Part shown: in pieces, positions 8,411 through 19,018 of the stretch
Position numbering within the stretch: the stretch's first letter is position 1
Layout of the letters: each line of letters begins with the position of its first letter
DNA from: Liquorilactobacillus mali KCTC 3596 = DSM 20444
GTDB lineage: Bacteria > Bacillota > Bacilli > Lactobacillales > Lactobacillaceae
Direction of reading: 5' to 3'
Length of the DNA: 64,000 nt
NCBI RefSeq assembly: GCF_000260415.1
Contig: NZ_BACP01000026.1
Coordinates: 124,001-188,000, forward strand
Position numbers and translations under genes: made by a program
Notes under the pieces: model-generated
Databases searched by the model: none
What the model was told of the DNA's origin: nothing
The model's input: only the letters and a program-made list of their open reading frames with translations

Positions 8411-8450
8411 AGAGATCTACAACAAAACAATTGTTTTGTGACATCTCCTT
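8411..8450 (-). terminator. terminator of srtA (palindrome family)
   Basis: Minus strand AGGAGATGTCACAAAACAA pairs with TTGTTTTGTTGTAGATCTCT with a few mismatches, followed by a T run. The 100 bases between it and the srtA stop include an AGATAGAGAATT-GATTT stretch resembling the intergenic element of copies A-C. Confidence 0.7.
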
Positions 8451-8556
8451 TTATTAGCTATTTATGACTGCTCTAAAAAAATCAATTCTCTATCTATCTT
8501 ATTACTTACATTTGTGTCCCATCTTCAGACTTTTTCATTAAAACTTATTCACTTAC

Positions 8557-9222
8557 TTATTCAAACATCTTTGCATTATTTTTTGTTACTTTCTCAACCT
8601 TTTGTAAATTACCTTGTAATAAGATTCTGAGCGGAGTATGTGCAACACCCTTGATTGGATCACAAGTAATCAATGTTACCATCTTTTTACCTGCCACATC
8701 GTCTATCACCTGAACTTGATATTTACTAATTGATTTGCGCACATTAATCTGGTACACATATACTTCTTTTCCATCTGTCAAATATACTTTATCTCCCACT
8801 TTTGCCTTAGCTAAAGGGGAAAATAAAATATTTGGGTTATTCATGTGATGGCCAGCTAAGGCATAATTACCAGTACCCATCTTCTGTTTGGCCTTCATTG
8901 TGCCAGCACCTCGTAATAAATTATTATTACTAATCCCGTAAAATATAGGTAGCTTTAGGTTAACAGCAGGAACAGCAATTTTCCCTATCATTCCAGTACT
9001 TTCCGACGTAAGGCTTGCCTTTACGACTCGTGACGCGCTAGCTGACTTAACCCTATTAAAATCAAAGGAACCCTTCTTTGCATGTTTTTGGCTGACACTT
9101 TTTTTTAGATCAGTTGTTGTCATTTTATTTACTAGCATGTCAGAAATCTGCTGATTAAAAACCAAAGCTAGTCCGATTATTACTAGTAAAATCTCAATAA
9201 ACCACATCATCTTTTTTTTCAT
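8557..9222 (-). CDS. srtA: class A sortase
   Basis: Membrane-bound transpeptidase that cleaves LPXTG proteins and joins them to the cell wall. One N-terminal membrane helix (~residues 5-23) is followed by the sortase barrel. The catalytic His is in ALAGHHM (~residue 125), the Cys in VTLITCDP (~188), and the Arg in TPLRILLQG (~201), as in class A. I choose ATG 9222 (221 aa), ten bases past GGAG, over the TTG eight codons earlier. It stands alone with its own terminator, as housekeeping sortases usually do. No LPXTG substrate is encoded in this window. Confidence 0.93.
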   Translation of the reverse strand: MKKKMMWFIEILLVIIGLALVFNQQISDMLVNKMTTTDLKKSVSQKHAKKGSFDFNRVKSASASRVVKASLTSESTGMIGKIAVPAVNLKLPIFYGISNNNLLRGAGTMKAKQKMGTGNYALAGHHMNNPNILFSPLAKAKVGDKVYLTDGKEVYVYQINVRKSISKYQVQVIDDVAGKKMVTLITCDPIKGVAHTPLRILLQGNLQKVEKVTKNNAKMFE

Positions 9223-9349
9223 CTCTATAAAACTCCAACCTATCAAATTCTTTGATACTTAAAATAATAGCATACTACTTCACCCAACACATTTTTAATG
9301 CATTTAACCGTAACCAGATTATCCAAAAATCATTAAATCTATTTTTTAC

Positions 9350-9426
9350 AAAAAAATTCATAAATCATTAATTTCAAAAAGCCACTACAACAGTAACATT
9401 TTTAAGAAACATGATGATTTATGAAT
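9350..9426 (-). terminator. long-loop terminator after the arlRS-like operon
   Basis: A perfect 13-bp inverted repeat (ATTCATAAATCAT at 9356-9368, ATGATTTATGAAT at 9414-9426) closes a 45-base loop and, on the minus strand, is followed by seven T. The loop may hold a small inner hairpin. It starts about 40 bases after the kinase stop. Confidence 0.65.
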
Positions 9427-9465
9427 TCTAAACTGAATAGTATCAATAATATCAGAAAAATTTGT

Positions 9466-11013
9466 TTATTTTTCAAGACTGTCATTTTTTTTAACAGTAT
9501 CTTCTTTGGCTATAGGCAAAGATATTCTAAAAACCGAACCTCTTTCAATTACACTCTCAACCGTGATCTGTCCATGATACCCTTCAATTAACCTTTGGGC
9601 TATCGAAAGCCCTAATCCATTACCGCCCTTTCCACGACTACGAGCCTTATCAACACGGTAAAAACGATCAAAGACTTTCTGAATATTCTCCTTGGAAATA
9701 CCTTCTCCGAAATCTTGAATAGCAATATTTACATATCTCTGGTCTCGTGAGACTGATAGATGCACTTCTTTACGATTCTTAGAGTACTTTACCGCATTAT
9801 CCATCAAAATAATCAGTACCTGCTCTAAATGATTACGATATATCTTAACTGGAGTTCTGCCCTTTAAATCATCGTCCAGCAGAAAAACGAAATCAGGTTT
9901 AATCATCTTAAAGTTATTATAAACCTGCGAAACAATTTCACGGACATCTGCAACTTCTTTACCATATTGAATCTCAACTTGTTCAGCACGCGATAAATCC
10001 AGCATCTCCTGAACCAGACTTTTCATTCGATTGATTTCTTGAAGTGAAGCCGAAATTGACTCGGCCAAGACTTCTGGATCATCTTTTCCCCAACGATTCA
10101 ATAGTTCCATGTGACCTTGAACAATTGCAACTGGGGTTCTCAATTCATGAGAAACGTCTTCAACAAACTGCTGTTGTTGTTCAATATATCGCTGCATTCG
10201 ATCAAGCATATCATTAAAAAGCTGACTTAAATCGGATAGTTCATCATTTCGTTTAACAGTCTTAATCGGAACTCTAATATCAGCAATCGGATCGTCTTCA
10301 TCTTCCTGATTAATCTTATCGATGGTATCATTTATCAAATCAATTGGTCGTAATAGCCAAGCAGACAAAGCATACTCAAGCATTGCACTTGCGATAGCGG
10401 CTGTAATTCCAAATACAAAGAATATTAGTCCTAACTTTTCTCGTGCATTATCATAATCACTCAAGCGATTGGTAACTTGAATATAACCAATTACTTTTTG
10501 TGTACTCTTCGCAACTACAGGTTTACGAATTATAAGAATGTTAACACCCTTAACCTTTTGAACCTCGGTACTATTAGTATCATCACTAATATTAAACTTA
10601 ACCGGTAAAGATCTTGAAGCGAAAACTTCCTCGCCGTTTAAATTATAAATCCCGACACCAATATTTTTACGCGACAGTGTGACAAACACAGAATCTGAAT
10701 ACAAACTTGTCGGTCGATTTTTTTCCTGCTTGACTGTAGAAATATTTGAACCTAACTCACGTTTAGCACTGCTATTAGTTAATTCATTCTCTAAAGACGA
10801 TAACCGCCCTTGTGCCACAGCTACCGCATCGCTAGCATATTGTCTTTCCTGCTGCAACATTAGGTTAGAGAAACTCTGAAATAATAAGATTGCAAAAACC
10901 GCAAAAATAAACAATACACCTATACTGGTGCCGATTGCCCATTTCAATTTAATTGAGAACCCTTTTTTAGATTTTTCTCTGGTTCTGAATAAAATTTTTT
11001 TCTTTTTCTTCAC
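9466..11013 (-). CDS. arlS: sensor histidine kinase, ArlS-like
   Basis: Membrane sensor kinase of 515 aa. A very basic cytoplasmic start, membrane helix ~25-48, extracytoplasmic sensor ~49-190, second helix ~195-217, HAMP ~218-285, then the kinase core: SHELRTP with the phospho-His (~290), NAVKYS N box (~400), DFGEGI G1 (~430) and [10 protein letters not shown]2 (~465). The region after SHELRTP, including [11 protein letters not shown], closely resembles ArlS of staphylococci and related CsrS/LisK kinases. GTG start overlaps the regulator's stop (GTGA), so the two are translationally coupled. Signal unknown. Confidence 0.88.
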   Translation of the reverse strand: MKKKKKILFRTREKSKKGFSIKLKWAIGTSIGVLFIFAVFAILLFQSFSNLMLQQERQYASDAVAVAQGRLSSLENELTNSSAKRELGSNISTVKQEKNRPTSLYSDSVFVTLSRKNIGVGIYNLNGEEVFASRSLPVKFNISDDTNSTEVQKVKGVNILIIRKPVVAKSTQKVIGYIQVTNRLSDYDNAREKLGLIFFVFGITAAIASAMLEYALSAWLLRPIDLINDTIDKINQEDEDDPIADIRVPIKTVKRNDELSDLSQLFNDMLDRMQRYIEQQQQFVEDVSHELRTPVAIVQGHMELLNRWGKDDPEVLAESISASLQEINRMKSLVQEMLDLSRAEQVEIQYGKEVADVREIVSQVYNNFKMIKPDFVFLLDDDLKGRTPVKIYRNHLEQVLIILMDNAVKYSKNRKEVHLSVSRDQRYVNIAIQDFGEGISKENIQKVFDRFYRVDKARSRGKGGNGLGLSIAQRLIEGYHGQITVESVIERGSVFRISLPIAKEDTVKKNDSLEK

Positions 11014-11696
11014 GAACGCATCACGTACCCTGTACCGCGAACAGTTTGAATATAACTTTCTTCATCTGGTCGATCAATTTTATTACGTAGGTAACGGATA
11101 TAAACATCAACTACGTTTGTTTCAATTTGTGACTCATAGCCCCAAACCTTCTTCAGTAAGACATCCCGAGCAAGAACAACATTAACGTTCTCCATTAAAG
11201 CCAAAAGCAACTCATATTCTCTCTTGGTAAGTTCGATAATTTCATCACCACGACGAACTATGCGATTCTCCTTCTCAACTGTTAGGTCGCGATATGTTAC
11301 CTTAGTTTGCTTAGAAGCATTTTGTTCGCTTTCAATATCAATTCTGCGAAGCAAAGCACGCAGGCGCGCTAATAGTTCTTCAATTGCAAAAGGCTTAACG
11401 ATGTAATCATCTGCTCCATGATCAAGGCCTGATACTCTATCGATTACTGAGTCTCTAGCTGTCATCATAATTATCGGTGTATTTTTTGTTTGTCTAACAC
11501 GTCGGCAAACTTCAAGACCATTTAGTTCGGGCAACATCAAATCTAGTAAAATGGCATCCCAATCGCTCTCTAATGCAGCATCCAATCCTGTCCGCCCATT
11601 ATAATGAACCTCTGTCTCATAACCCTCATGTTGTAATTCAAGTTCCACAAACCTTGCAAGATTCTTTTCATCTTCAATAATCAGTATTCGATTCAT
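11010..11696 (-). CDS. arlR: OmpR-family response regulator, ArlR-like
   Basis: Two-domain regulator of 228 aa. Receiver domain: acidic pocket IIEDE, phospho-acceptor Asp in [11 protein letters not shown] (~52), Thr in MMTARD and Lys in YIVKPF. A winged-helix DNA-binding domain follows, with the [19 protein letters not shown] recognition region and a GTGYVMRS end. Start is ATG 11696, behind AGGAGAGTGG; upstream codons to 11780 look non-coding. Sequence is closest to ArlR/CsrR regulators, which control adhesion, wall and virulence-type traits. The upstream region has several TATAAT/TATTAT-like boxes but no clear single promoter. Confidence 0.9.
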   Translation of the reverse strand: MNRILIIEDEKNLARFVELELQHEGYETEVHYNGRTGLDAALESDWDAILLDLMLPELNGLEVCRRVRQTKNTPIIMMTARDSVIDRVSGLDHGADDYIVKPFAIEELLARLRALLRRIDIESEQNASKQTKVTYRDLTVEKENRIVRRGDEIIELTKREYELLLALMENVNVVLARDVLLKKVWGYESQIETNVVDVYIRYLRNKIDRPDEESYIQTVRGTGYVMRS

Positions 11697-11811
11697 AATC
11701 CACTCTCCTAGAAAATTATATAATAATATTATAATTTTTTTATTTAACAATAATCTAACACAAAACCAACTATTCCGCACTTTTTTGATAACTTTATTTT
11801 TTAATAATGCA

Positions 11812-11851
11812 CAAAAAATCGATAGATTTATTTAGAAATCTATCGTTTTTT
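11812..11851 (-). terminator. terminator of gnd
   Basis: CGATAGATTT and AAATCTATCG arms with a short loop, flanked by A and T runs; on the minus strand it follows the gnd stop by ~45 bases. Confidence 0.85.
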
Positions 11852-11893
11852 GACATTGCCTGCATATAACAATCCTACTATCTATTAGACAAT

Positions 11894-13315
11894 TTATTCT
11901 TCGTGATACCATTCATAATGGAACATACCCTCTTTATCAGTTCTTTCATAAGTATGTGCCCCGAAGTAATCACGTTGTGCTTGAACGATATTAGCTGGTA
12001 AGCTAGCCGATCTATATTGATCAAAGTAAGTAATTGCTGCAGTAAATGCTGGAACGGCAACTCCTGCTTGAATAGCCAATGCTACAATTTCGCGAACAGC
12101 TGCTTGATACTTATCAGTAATTTTCTTGAAATAAGGATCAAGCATTAAGTTGTTTAACTTATCATTTTTGTTAAATGCATCTGTAATTTTTTGTAAGAAT
12201 TGCGCACGAATAATGCATCCTTCACGCCAGATCATTGCTAATTCGCCATACTTAAGATTCCAATCATAATGTTCCGAAGCAACGCGCATTTGCTCGAATC
12301 CTTGTGCATAACTCATAATTTTACTAAAATACAAGGCTTCCCTGATTTTTTCAACCAAAGCTTTCTTATCAAGTTTTGTTGAATCAAAATCTGGTCCTTG
12401 CAAAACTTTGCTAGCCGCAATACGTTCGTCTTTCAAAGCAGAAATATATCTTGCGTATACTGATTCAGTAATCAATGATTGTGGCACACCAAGTTCAAGT
12501 GCACTCTGTGAACTCCACTTACCTGTTCCCTTATTGCCAGCACGATCAAGAATAACGTCAACAATCGGCTTGCCAGTACCCAAATCATCTTTACGTGTTA
12601 AAATTTCTGCGGTAATAGACATCAAGTAACTGTCAAGTTCGCCTTTGTTCCAATCGTTAAAAATATCCGCAATATCGTTAACTCCAAGTCCAAGGACATT
12701 CCTCAACAGATTATAACTTTCCGAGATTAGCTCCATGTCCCCATATTCGATCCCATTATGAACCATTTTTACATAATGACCTGCTCCGTTTGGCCCGATA
12801 TAAGTTACACAGGGAGTACCATCCTCAGCCTTAGCAGCAATCTTATTCAGAATTGGCTCAACAAGCTTATAAGCCTCTACTTGTCCACCTGGCATCAATG
12901 ATGGACCTTCAAGTGCGCCCTTCTCACCACCAGAGACACCCATGCCAATAAAGTTAATACCTGATTCATCCAATACCGCATTTCTGCGCATTGTATCTTC
13001 AAAAAAGGTATTTCCACCATCAATTAACACATCACCTTGGCTCAAATGTGGTAAAAGCTGTTTAATCAATCCATCTGTTGGAGCTCCAGCTTTAATCATC
13101 ATAATAATTCGTCTAGGAGTCTCAAGAGAGGCAACAAAGTCTTCAATATTATAACTAGGTACAAGTTTCAAATCTGGATGGTCAGCAACGACCTTTTCCG
13201 TCTTTGAACCAGTCCTATTGTAAATTGCAACACTATAACCTCGACTTTCAATATTCAAAGCCAAGTTTTTCCCCATCACAGCCATTCCGACTACACCGAT
13301 TTGTGGTTTATTCAT
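11894..13315 (-). CDS. gnd: 6-phosphogluconate dehydrogenase (decarboxylating)
   Basis: Pentose phosphate/phosphoketolase pathway enzyme: 6-phosphogluconate + NADP+ to ribulose 5-phosphate + CO2 + NADPH. N-terminal Rossmann motif [20 protein letters not shown] with NRT at the NADP phosphate-binding site. The substrate loop [19 protein letters not shown] and the signature [12 protein letters not shown] (catalytic Lys just before, in YVKMVHNG) are intact. The C-terminal HYEWYHEE end is full length (473 aa). AGGAGG precedes the ATG. Transcribed alone, with its own terminator. Confidence 0.97.
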   Translation of the reverse strand: MNKPQIGVVGMAVMGKNLALNIESRGYSVAIYNRTGSKTEKVVADHPDLKLVPSYNIEDFVASLETPRRIIMMIKAGAPTDGLIKQLLPHLSQGDVLIDGGNTFFEDTMRRNAVLDESGINFIGMGVSGGEKGALEGPSLMPGGQVEAYKLVEPILNKIAAKAEDGTPCVTYIGPNGAGHYVKMVHNGIEYGDMELISESYNLLRNVLGLGVNDIADIFNDWNKGELDSYLMSITAEILTRKDDLGTGKPIVDVILDRAGNKGTGKWSSQSALELGVPQSLITESVYARYISALKDERIAASKVLQGPDFDSTKLDKKALVEKIREALYFSKIMSYAQGFEQMRVASEHYDWNLKYGELAMIWREGCIIRAQFLQKITDAFNKNDKLNNLMLDPYFKKITDKYQAAVREIVALAIQAGVAVPAFTAAITYFDQYRSASLPANIVQAQRDYFGAHTYERTDKEGMFHYEWYHEE

Positions 13316-13544
13316 TATTAAACCTCCTACAAATAATATTCTCTCCTAATGTTACCAAAAACAACTTAAAAGATAAAGACGTTGCCACATTTTAAATCTA
13401 TTAATATGAAAAAGATTGTGTACTGTAATTTAGTAATATTTAACATTCAACTTAAAATCAAGGACTTCGCGTTCTATTACCACGAATAATTCTAAGCTTA
13501 CTAAAGGTCTCTGATCCTATAAAATATCATCTATACACATTCAA

Positions 13545-13583
13545 CAAAAGGACTGTACCATCATCTACCATGGTACAGTCCCT
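13545..13583 (-). terminator. terminator of clpX
   Basis: GGACTGTACCA (13550-13560) and TGGTACAGTCC (13571-13581) pair perfectly over 11 bp around a 10-base loop, followed by TTTT on the minus strand. The remaining ~230 bases up to gnd show no further feature I can support. Confidence 0.85.
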
Positions 13584-13594
13584 CTCAATCATTC

Positions 13595-14842
13595 TTATGA
13601 AGCCTGTTTGTCGTCTAAAATAAGCTCTGGCATCTTATTACCATCGACACTTGCCTTATTGATAATTACTTGTGAAACATCGCTACGACTAGGGATCTCA
13701 AACATTACATCTCTCATTGTATTCTCAACGATTGAACGTAAACCACGAGCCCCCGTGTTACGCTCAATAGCTAAATGAGCTATTTCCTTAAGAGCATCCT
13801 TATCAAATTTAAGTTTAACATTATCAAGTTCAAGTAGTCTGCTGTATTGCTTTACCAATGCATTTTTCGGCTCTGTCAAAATTCTTATCAGGTCTTCTTC
13901 TGTTAATTTTTCCAAAGCCGATAAAATAGGTAATCGTCCAATGAATTCGGGAATCAATCCGAATTTCAATAAGTCTTCAGGAATAATTTGCTGCATCAAA
14001 CTTGCCTGGTCATTATAGTTATTCGTTGAATCAACACCAAAACCAATGGTCTTATCGCCTAAACGATTTTTTACCATTGTTTCAATCCCATCAAATGCAC
14101 CACCAACAATAAATAAAATATTCGTGGTATCAATCTGAATAAACTCCTGCTGTGGGTGCTTACGTCCACCCTGAGGCGGAACATTAGCAATGGTCCCTTC
14201 AAGTATCTTGAGCAAAGCTTGCTGGACCCCTTCGCCTGAAACATCACGTGTTATTGAAACATTCTCACTCTTTTTAGCAATTTTATCGATCTCATCGATA
14301 TAAATAATCCCACGTTCTGCACGCTCAACATCAAAGTCAGCACTTTGCAGTAATTTAAGAAGAATATTCTCAACATCTTCTCCTACATATCCAGCTTCAG
14401 TTAAAGTTGTAGCATCCGCAATCGCAAATGGAACTTGCAATATTTTTGCTAAACTCTGTGCTAAGAAAGTCTTTCCTGAACCAGTTGGACCTACTAAACA
14501 AATATTGCTTTTTTGCAATTCAGTCTCACTTTCATCATCTTCAAGAGAAGCATTAACTCGCTTATAATGATTATACACAGCAACTGCTAAAGTTTTCTTT
14601 GCTTGTTCCTGTCCGATAACATACTGATTCAAAATATCAACTATTTCACGTGGTTTAGGTACATCTGTTAGTTCTTCCGTTGCCTGATCTCTAAATTCTT
14701 CATCTATAATTTCTTTGCATAAATCAATACACTCATTACAGATATAAACACCGGGTCCTGCAACAATCTTCTTTACTTGATCCTGTGACTTACCACAAAA
14801 AGAACACATCACTGGTTCATTACTATCTGTATTTTCAAACAT
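13595..14842 (-). CDS. clpX: ATP-dependent Clp protease ATP-binding subunit ClpX
   Basis: AAA+ unfoldase that feeds proteins to ClpP. The N-terminal zinc-binding domain has CSFC and CNEC. The AAA+ module shows Walker [13 protein letters not shown] (~118), Walker B IIYIDEID (~180), pore loop GYVGEDVE, and sensor-2 [10 protein letters not shown] near residue 365. The IGF loop that docks on ClpP is present as IGFG. I choose ATG 14842 (415 aa, normal length), 8 bases after AGGGG. clpX follows tig downstream, as in most Firmicutes, but a hairpin and a promoter between them make it a separate unit. Confidence 0.97.
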   Translation of the reverse strand: MFENTDSNEPVMCSFCGKSQDQVKKIVAGPGVYICNECIDLCKEIIDEEFRDQATEELTDVPKPREIVDILNQYVIGQEQAKKTLAVAVYNHYKRVNASLEDDESETELQKSNICLVGPTGSGKTFLAQSLAKILQVPFAIADATTLTEAGYVGEDVENILLKLLQSADFDVERAERGIIYIDEIDKIAKKSENVSITRDVSGEGVQQALLKILEGTIANVPPQGGRKHPQQEFIQIDTTNILFIVGGAFDGIETMVKNRLGDKTIGFGVDSTNNYNDQASLMQQIIPEDLLKFGLIPEFIGRLPILSALEKLTEEDLIRILTEPKNALVKQYSRLLELDNVKLKFDKDALKEIAHLAIERNTGARGLRSIVENTMRDVMFEIPSRSDVSQVIINKASVDGNKMPELILDDKQAS

Positions 14843-14897
14843 ATTTAGCCCCCTAAAATTGTGACTTAATTCCCTACAGGCTTCCAATCATTCAACA

Positions 14898-14926
14898 ATT
14901 ATATACGTGCTAGTAACTTTTGTCGA
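14898..14926 (-). promoter_or_regulatory. sigma-A promoter of clpX
   Basis: Minus strand TCGACA, 17-nt spacer, TATAAT, giving a leader of about 50 bases. I see no CtsR or CIRCE operator. Confidence 0.7.
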
Positions 14927-14994
14927 TGACTTTACCTCATTCATAGTTATCTTTCCCTATTCAATTAAAAATATTACCATTACCCACTCAACAC

Positions 14995-15034
14995 AAAAGA
15001 GCTGTGCCAAAACCATTGTTTTGGGGCAGCCCCT
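14995..15034 (-). terminator. terminator of tig (palindrome family)
   Basis: Minus strand GGGGCTGCCCCAAAACAATG... pairs with ...GTTTTGGCACAGCTC, then TTTTGTG. Same design as the hairpin after rnjA (44441-44479). Confidence 0.75.
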
Positions 15035-15061
15035 TGCTAATCATGTATAATTCGTAAAAAA

Positions 15062-16372
15062 TTACTTACCCTTTGTTTCTTTTTTTTCACGAGTTTGCTT
15101 AGCAGAATCAGTAATTTCTTCAACCACTTTGCGCACTGCAATATCATGTTTTAACATTTCATCACTTAATGATGAACGTACTGCAGATTCTTCCATACCG
15201 TATTGTTCTGCCAACTGTTTAATCTCTTTAGCAACTTCTTTGTCACTAATTTCGATGTCTTCTTTGGCCACAATAGCCTCAAGAACTAAGTTAGTCTTTA
15301 CACGTTTCTCAGAATCTTTTTCAAACTGCTTGTGCAAGTCATCCTCTGAAGTACCTGTAATCTTGTAGTACATCTCTGGAGTAATACCTTGCTGTTGCAT
15401 CCCCGCCATATATTGGTCAATTTGACGATGAACATCGTCTTCAATCATTTCTGCTGGGATATCGCCAATTTTTGAGTTATTTACAGCAATGTCAATAGCT
15501 TCATCTTGAATCTTCGATTTTGCATCAGCAACTTTTTGTTCTTTTAATTCTTCTTTGATCTTAGCCTTTAATTCTTCCAAGGTATCGACTTCTTCGTCAA
15601 CATCCTTAGCAAAATCATCGTCTAATTCTGGAAGTTGCTTAGACTTAACTTCATGAATCTTAACATCAAAAACTGCTTCTTTACCCTGCAAATCTTCGGC
15701 TTGATAATCTTCTGGGAATGTAACTGTAACAGTTATATCTTCTCCAGATTTATGACCAACTAACTGATCTTCAAATCCTGGAATAAAGGAATTTGAACCC
15801 AATTCAAGAGAATGGTTTTCTGCCTTACCACCGTCAAAAGCAACGCCATCAACTTTACCTTCAAAATCAATAACAACAGTATCGCCTTTTTCAGCAGCTT
15901 CGTCTTCTTTAAGTACAAGTTCAGCTTGTTGTTGACGTAATTCTTCTAATTTTGCTTCAATATCCCCAACAAGAACTCGTGTTGAATGTGGTGTAACTTC
16001 AAGGCCCTTATAATCCCCGACTTCAACTTCTGGCTCAACTGAAACCTCAGCTGTCAACACCCATGGTTTACCCTTTTCAAGGCTTTCAACATCAACATTT
16101 GGTTGACCAACTGGTTTAATTTTTGTTTCATTTACAGCATCAGAATATGCATCTTGCAATAAAACATTCAAAGCTTCTTGATAAAGTGCTTCTTCACCAT
16201 ACATTCTGTTAAAAATCTGACGAGGAACCTTACCCTTACGGAATCCTGGAACATTTAAATCTTTTTTTACACGATTGAAGGCTACATCTAAGCCCTCTTT
16301 AATTTTATCTTGTGAAATTTCGAAAGTTAACTTTCCTGTATTTCCACTTTGTTTTTCCCATTTTGCAGACAT
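15062..16372 (-). CDS. tig: trigger factor (ribosome-associated chaperone and prolyl isomerase)
   Basis: Chaperone that binds the ribosome exit site and nascent chains. The N-terminal ribosome-binding domain carries the signature FRKGKVPR (canonical GFRKGKVPR, ~44-51). The central FKBP-type isomerase domain (~150-245) includes [14 protein letters not shown] and FIPGFEDQL, and the C-terminal helical arms extend to residue 436. ATG 16372 is chosen because GGAGGG precedes it by 6 bases; the earlier in-frame ATG lacks one. It has its own promoter and terminator. Confidence 0.96.
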   Translation of the reverse strand: MSAKWEKQSGNTGKLTFEISQDKIKEGLDVAFNRVKKDLNVPGFRKGKVPRQIFNRMYGEEALYQEALNVLLQDAYSDAVNETKIKPVGQPNVDVESLEKGKPWVLTAEVSVEPEVEVGDYKGLEVTPHSTRVLVGDIEAKLEELRQQQAELVLKEDEAAEKGDTVVIDFEGKVDGVAFDGGKAENHSLELGSNSFIPGFEDQLVGHKSGEDITVTVTFPEDYQAEDLQGKEAVFDVKIHEVKSKQLPELDDDFAKDVDEEVDTLEELKAKIKEELKEQKVADAKSKIQDEAIDIAVNNSKIGDIPAEMIEDDVHRQIDQYMAGMQQQGITPEMYYKITGTSEDDLHKQFEKDSEKRVKTNLVLEAIVAKEDIEISDKEVAKEIKQLAEQYGMEESAVRSSLSDEMLKHDIAVRKVVEEITDSAKQTREKKETKGK

Positions 16373-16429
16373 TATTTTCCCTCCGCACAATAATTTTGTA
16401 CAACCAATTTAACAATTGCATACTAAATC

Positions 16430-16458
16430 AGTGTACCTTAGTTACATCAAATTGTAAA
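16430..16458 (-). promoter_or_regulatory. putative promoter of tig
   Basis: Minus strand TTTACA, 17-nt spacer, TACACT, about 60 bases before the ATG. Confidence 0.5.
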
Positions 16459-16515
16459 CAATTACACCAAAAAAAGCTTTACATACTATTTATTTTATTG
16501 TTAAGTTATTTTTCT

Positions 16516-16550
16516 AAAAAAAAAACTCGGATTTTTCCGAGTTTTTTTCA
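16516..16550 (-). terminator. terminator of tuf
   Basis: AAAACTCGG, short loop, CCGAGTTTTTTT, immediately after the tuf stop. Confidence 0.9.
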
Positions 16551-16556
16551 CAAAAA

Positions 16557-17744
16557 TTAATCGTCAATTTCTGAAACAACACCAGCACCAACAGTACGTC
16601 CACCTTCACGAACTGTGAATTTAAGACCTTTTTCGATAGCAACTGGAGCGATCAATTCAACTGTAAATGTAACGTTATCACCAGGCATAACCATTTCTAC
16701 ACCTTCTGGTAATTCGATAACACCCGTAACATCAGTTGTATGGAAGTAGAATTGAGGACGATAATTTGAGAAGAATGGAGTATGACGTCCTCCTTCTTCC
16801 TTGCTCAAGACATAAACTTCACCCTTGAACTTCTTATGAGTCTCGATAGAACCAGGAGCTGCAAGAACTTGTCCACGTTCGATTTGATCACGGTTAATAC
16901 CACGAAGTAACGCACCAACGTTATCTCCAGCTTCACCTTCATCAAGAGTCTTACGGAACATTTCAAGGCCAGTAATAGTTGTCTTTAATGGTGCATCTCT
17001 TAATCCAACGATTTCAACTTCGTCACCAACTTTAACAACACCACGATCAATACGACCAGAAGCAACAGTACCACGACCAGTAATCGTAAATACATCTTCA
17101 ACAGGCATCAAGAATGGTTTGTCTGTAGGACGAACTGGAGTTGGGATATATTCATCAACTGTATCCATCAATTCTTCAATCTTAGCAACAGCCTCTGGAT
17201 CACCTTCAAGAGCTTTAAGAGCTGAACCACGGATAACAGGAATATCATCACCAGGGAAATCATATTCGCTTAATAATTCACGAACTTCCATCTCAACTAA
17301 GTCTAACAATTCTTCATCATCAACCAAATCACACTTGTTTAAGAAGACAACAAGATATTCAACACCAACCTGGCGTGCAAGTAAGATATGTTCACGTGTT
17401 TGTGGCATAGGACCATCTGTTGCAGCAACAACAAGGATAGCACCATCCATTTGAGCGGCACCAGTAATCATGTTCTTAACGTAATCAGCATGTCCTGGGG
17501 CATCAATATGAGCGTAGTGACGCTTTTCTGTCTCGTATTCGATATGAGCAGTATTGATTGTAATACCACGCTCACGCTCTTCTGGAGCTGCATCGATTGT
17601 TGCAAAGTCTTGTTGTTCAGCCAAACCTTTGTCAGCCAAAACCTTTGAAATTGCAGCAGTTAAAGTTGTTTTCCCATGATCAACGTGTCCAATTGTACCG
17701 ATGTTTACATGGGGTTTTGTTCTTTCGTAATGTTCTTTTGCCAT
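16557..17744 (-). CDS. tuf: elongation factor Tu
   Basis: GTPase that delivers aminoacyl-tRNA to the ribosome. G1 [10 protein letters not shown]2 in [10 protein letters not shown]3 DAPGHADY and G4 NKCD are all present, followed by beta-barrel domains 2 and 3 ending in [10 protein letters not shown]. Start ATG 17744 (395 aa) lies behind a strong AGGAGG. Codon use is strongly biased, and several long antisense open frames (for example 17119-17454) are by-products of that bias. Single-gene unit with a strong promoter and terminator. Confidence 0.99.
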   Translation of the reverse strand: MAKEHYERTKPHVNIGTIGHVDHGKTTLTAAISKVLADKGLAEQQDFATIDAAPEERERGITINTAHIEYETEKRHYAHIDAPGHADYVKNMITGAAQMDGAILVVAATDGPMPQTREHILLARQVGVEYLVVFLNKCDLVDDEELLDLVEMEVRELLSEYDFPGDDIPVIRGSALKALEGDPEAVAKIEELMDTVDEYIPTPVRPTDKPFLMPVEDVFTITGRGTVASGRIDRGVVKVGDEVEIVGLRDAPLKTTITGLEMFRKTLDEGEAGDNVGALLRGINRDQIERGQVLAAPGSIETHKKFKGEVYVLSKEEGGRHTPFFSNYRPQFYFHTTDVTGVIELPEGVEMVMPGDNVTFTVELIAPVAIEKGLKFTVREGGRTVGAGVVSEIDD

Positions 17745-17818
17745 TAATACGAACCTCCTGTAGTTTTGCAAGAAAAATCCGCAACAAATATTAGTTTGCT
17801 GATAATCCTTTAAGTTTT

Positions 17819-17847
17819 ATTATACTACTTCCAAGCAAAAATACCAA
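17819..17847 (-). promoter_or_regulatory. sigma-A promoter of tuf
   Basis: Minus strand TTGGTA, 17-nt spacer, TATAAT, about 75 bases before the ATG. Confidence 0.75.
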
Positions 17848-17954
17848 CATTTTTAGTACCCTGCAAAGAAGAATTCTTAAGCTATTATATAGATACACAA
17901 GTAATTTGTAAATAGTTATTCAAAAATAAGCTTGTTTCACCTACATTTAACCTA

Positions 17955-18845
17955 CTAACCACTCCATTCAACCAGTAATTCCTCAAGTTTTCGTGCTAAA
18001 TCTTGTTCCTCAATGCTATAGTTTCGAATATTCTCTAACATTAACAGTCCTTTCCATTTTTGAGAATTACCGATGATTTTTTCTTCAAATGGATATAATA
18101 AGCTCAGCTTTAGCTTAATTTCATTCCATCTTAACAAATCATTATTATCATTTTGTTCAGAAATTATTTGCTGTTTTAAACTACTGAACAATTTTGTTTC
18201 CTCAAAAACATGAAGTCCGCTAGGTTTAATCTTATATAATTTGCCATCAATAAAGAGATATGGAGCTTCGCGGTTATCATTAAGCTGTCTCAAATCATCC
18301 AATATACTTACTTTAACAAATTGATGAACATTTTCATCACATAACAGTTTTTGTGCTGTTTCCTTAAAATCATCTAAAGGTAAGTTATAGCTCTTTTGCA
18401 AAATTTTTCGTTGACGAATTTTTGAAAATGCCCCGCAGTAAAGTAAAGATTTTTTGAGCTCTTGCATTTTTTCCAACTCAATTTTACTTTCCTCTTTTTT
18501 TATCAATCCAAAAAAATGATTCTTTTCAGCAGTATTCATATATTTTTTGACTTGCAAGTATAATTTGTGAGTTCCAATGACATCTCCTGCCATCATTTTA
18601 GCCAAAATTAAAGATTCAAATTTCTTATTATCAGACAAATATTCTATTAAATATTCATCAGCCAACCTGCTTGCTTCTTTAAAATCGCTTTGCCCATAGC
18701 ATGCTTGAAACAAAAAAAAGTTAGTTCTGAAATTTTTTTTCTCCAAATAACACTCTGCCAGTAGTTTTTGAGCTTTTTTGTAATTCTTATCCTCTAAAAA
18801 AGCAATGCCTCTTGAGAAACTCATTTCATATTCTTTATCATCCAT
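17955..18845 (-). CDS. TPR-like protein of unknown function
   Basis: 296 residues, soluble, no signal peptide or membrane segment. The first ~110 residues form helix pairs with TPR-like spacing (for example GIAFLEDKNYKKAQKLLAEC and ACYGQSDFKEASRLADEYL). The middle is Lys/Glu-rich and helical, and the C-terminal half contains FIDGKLYKIKPSGLHVFEE, which I do not recognise. TAGGAGG lies 7 bases before ATG 18845. It sits between tuf and rnjB with its own spacing. Probably a scaffold or adaptor found in this bacterial group; no function is assigned. Confidence 0.75.
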   Translation of the reverse strand: MDDKEYEMSFSRGIAFLEDKNYKKAQKLLAECYLEKKNFRTNFFLFQACYGQSDFKEASRLADEYLIEYLSDNKKFESLILAKMMAGDVIGTHKLYLQVKKYMNTAEKNHFFGLIKKEESKIELEKMQELKKSLLYCGAFSKIRQRKILQKSYNLPLDDFKETAQKLLCDENVHQFVKVSILDDLRQLNDNREAPYLFIDGKLYKIKPSGLHVFEETKLFSSLKQQIISEQNDNNDLLRWNEIKLKLSLLYPFEEKIIGNSQKWKGLLMLENIRNYSIEEQDLARKLEELLVEWSG

Positions 18846-18960
18846 ACTGATCGCCTCCTAAATAAAACAGAATACAATAAATTTGATTGCTTCCAAGTAT
18901 TTAGAAATTAAAACTTTAAATTACAAAATTTCGTAATTCCTATACAGGTTAGAAATAAAC

Positions 18961-19001
18961 AAAAAGACTGCCCCAAACTCGTGTCTAGGCACAGCCTTCC
19001 T
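18961..19001 (-). terminator. terminator of asd-dapA-rnjB (palindrome family)
   Basis: Minus strand AAGGCTGTGCC pairs with GGGGCAGTCTT across a ~15-base loop, followed by TTTTTG. Confidence 0.75.
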
Positions 19002-19018
19002 TTATTTTCCTACTGCTT

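Noticed and set aside
17119-17454. 111-codon open frame antisense to tuf
   Set aside because: Strong codon bias of tuf removes stops from the opposite strand; the protein is low-complexity and no start signal is present.
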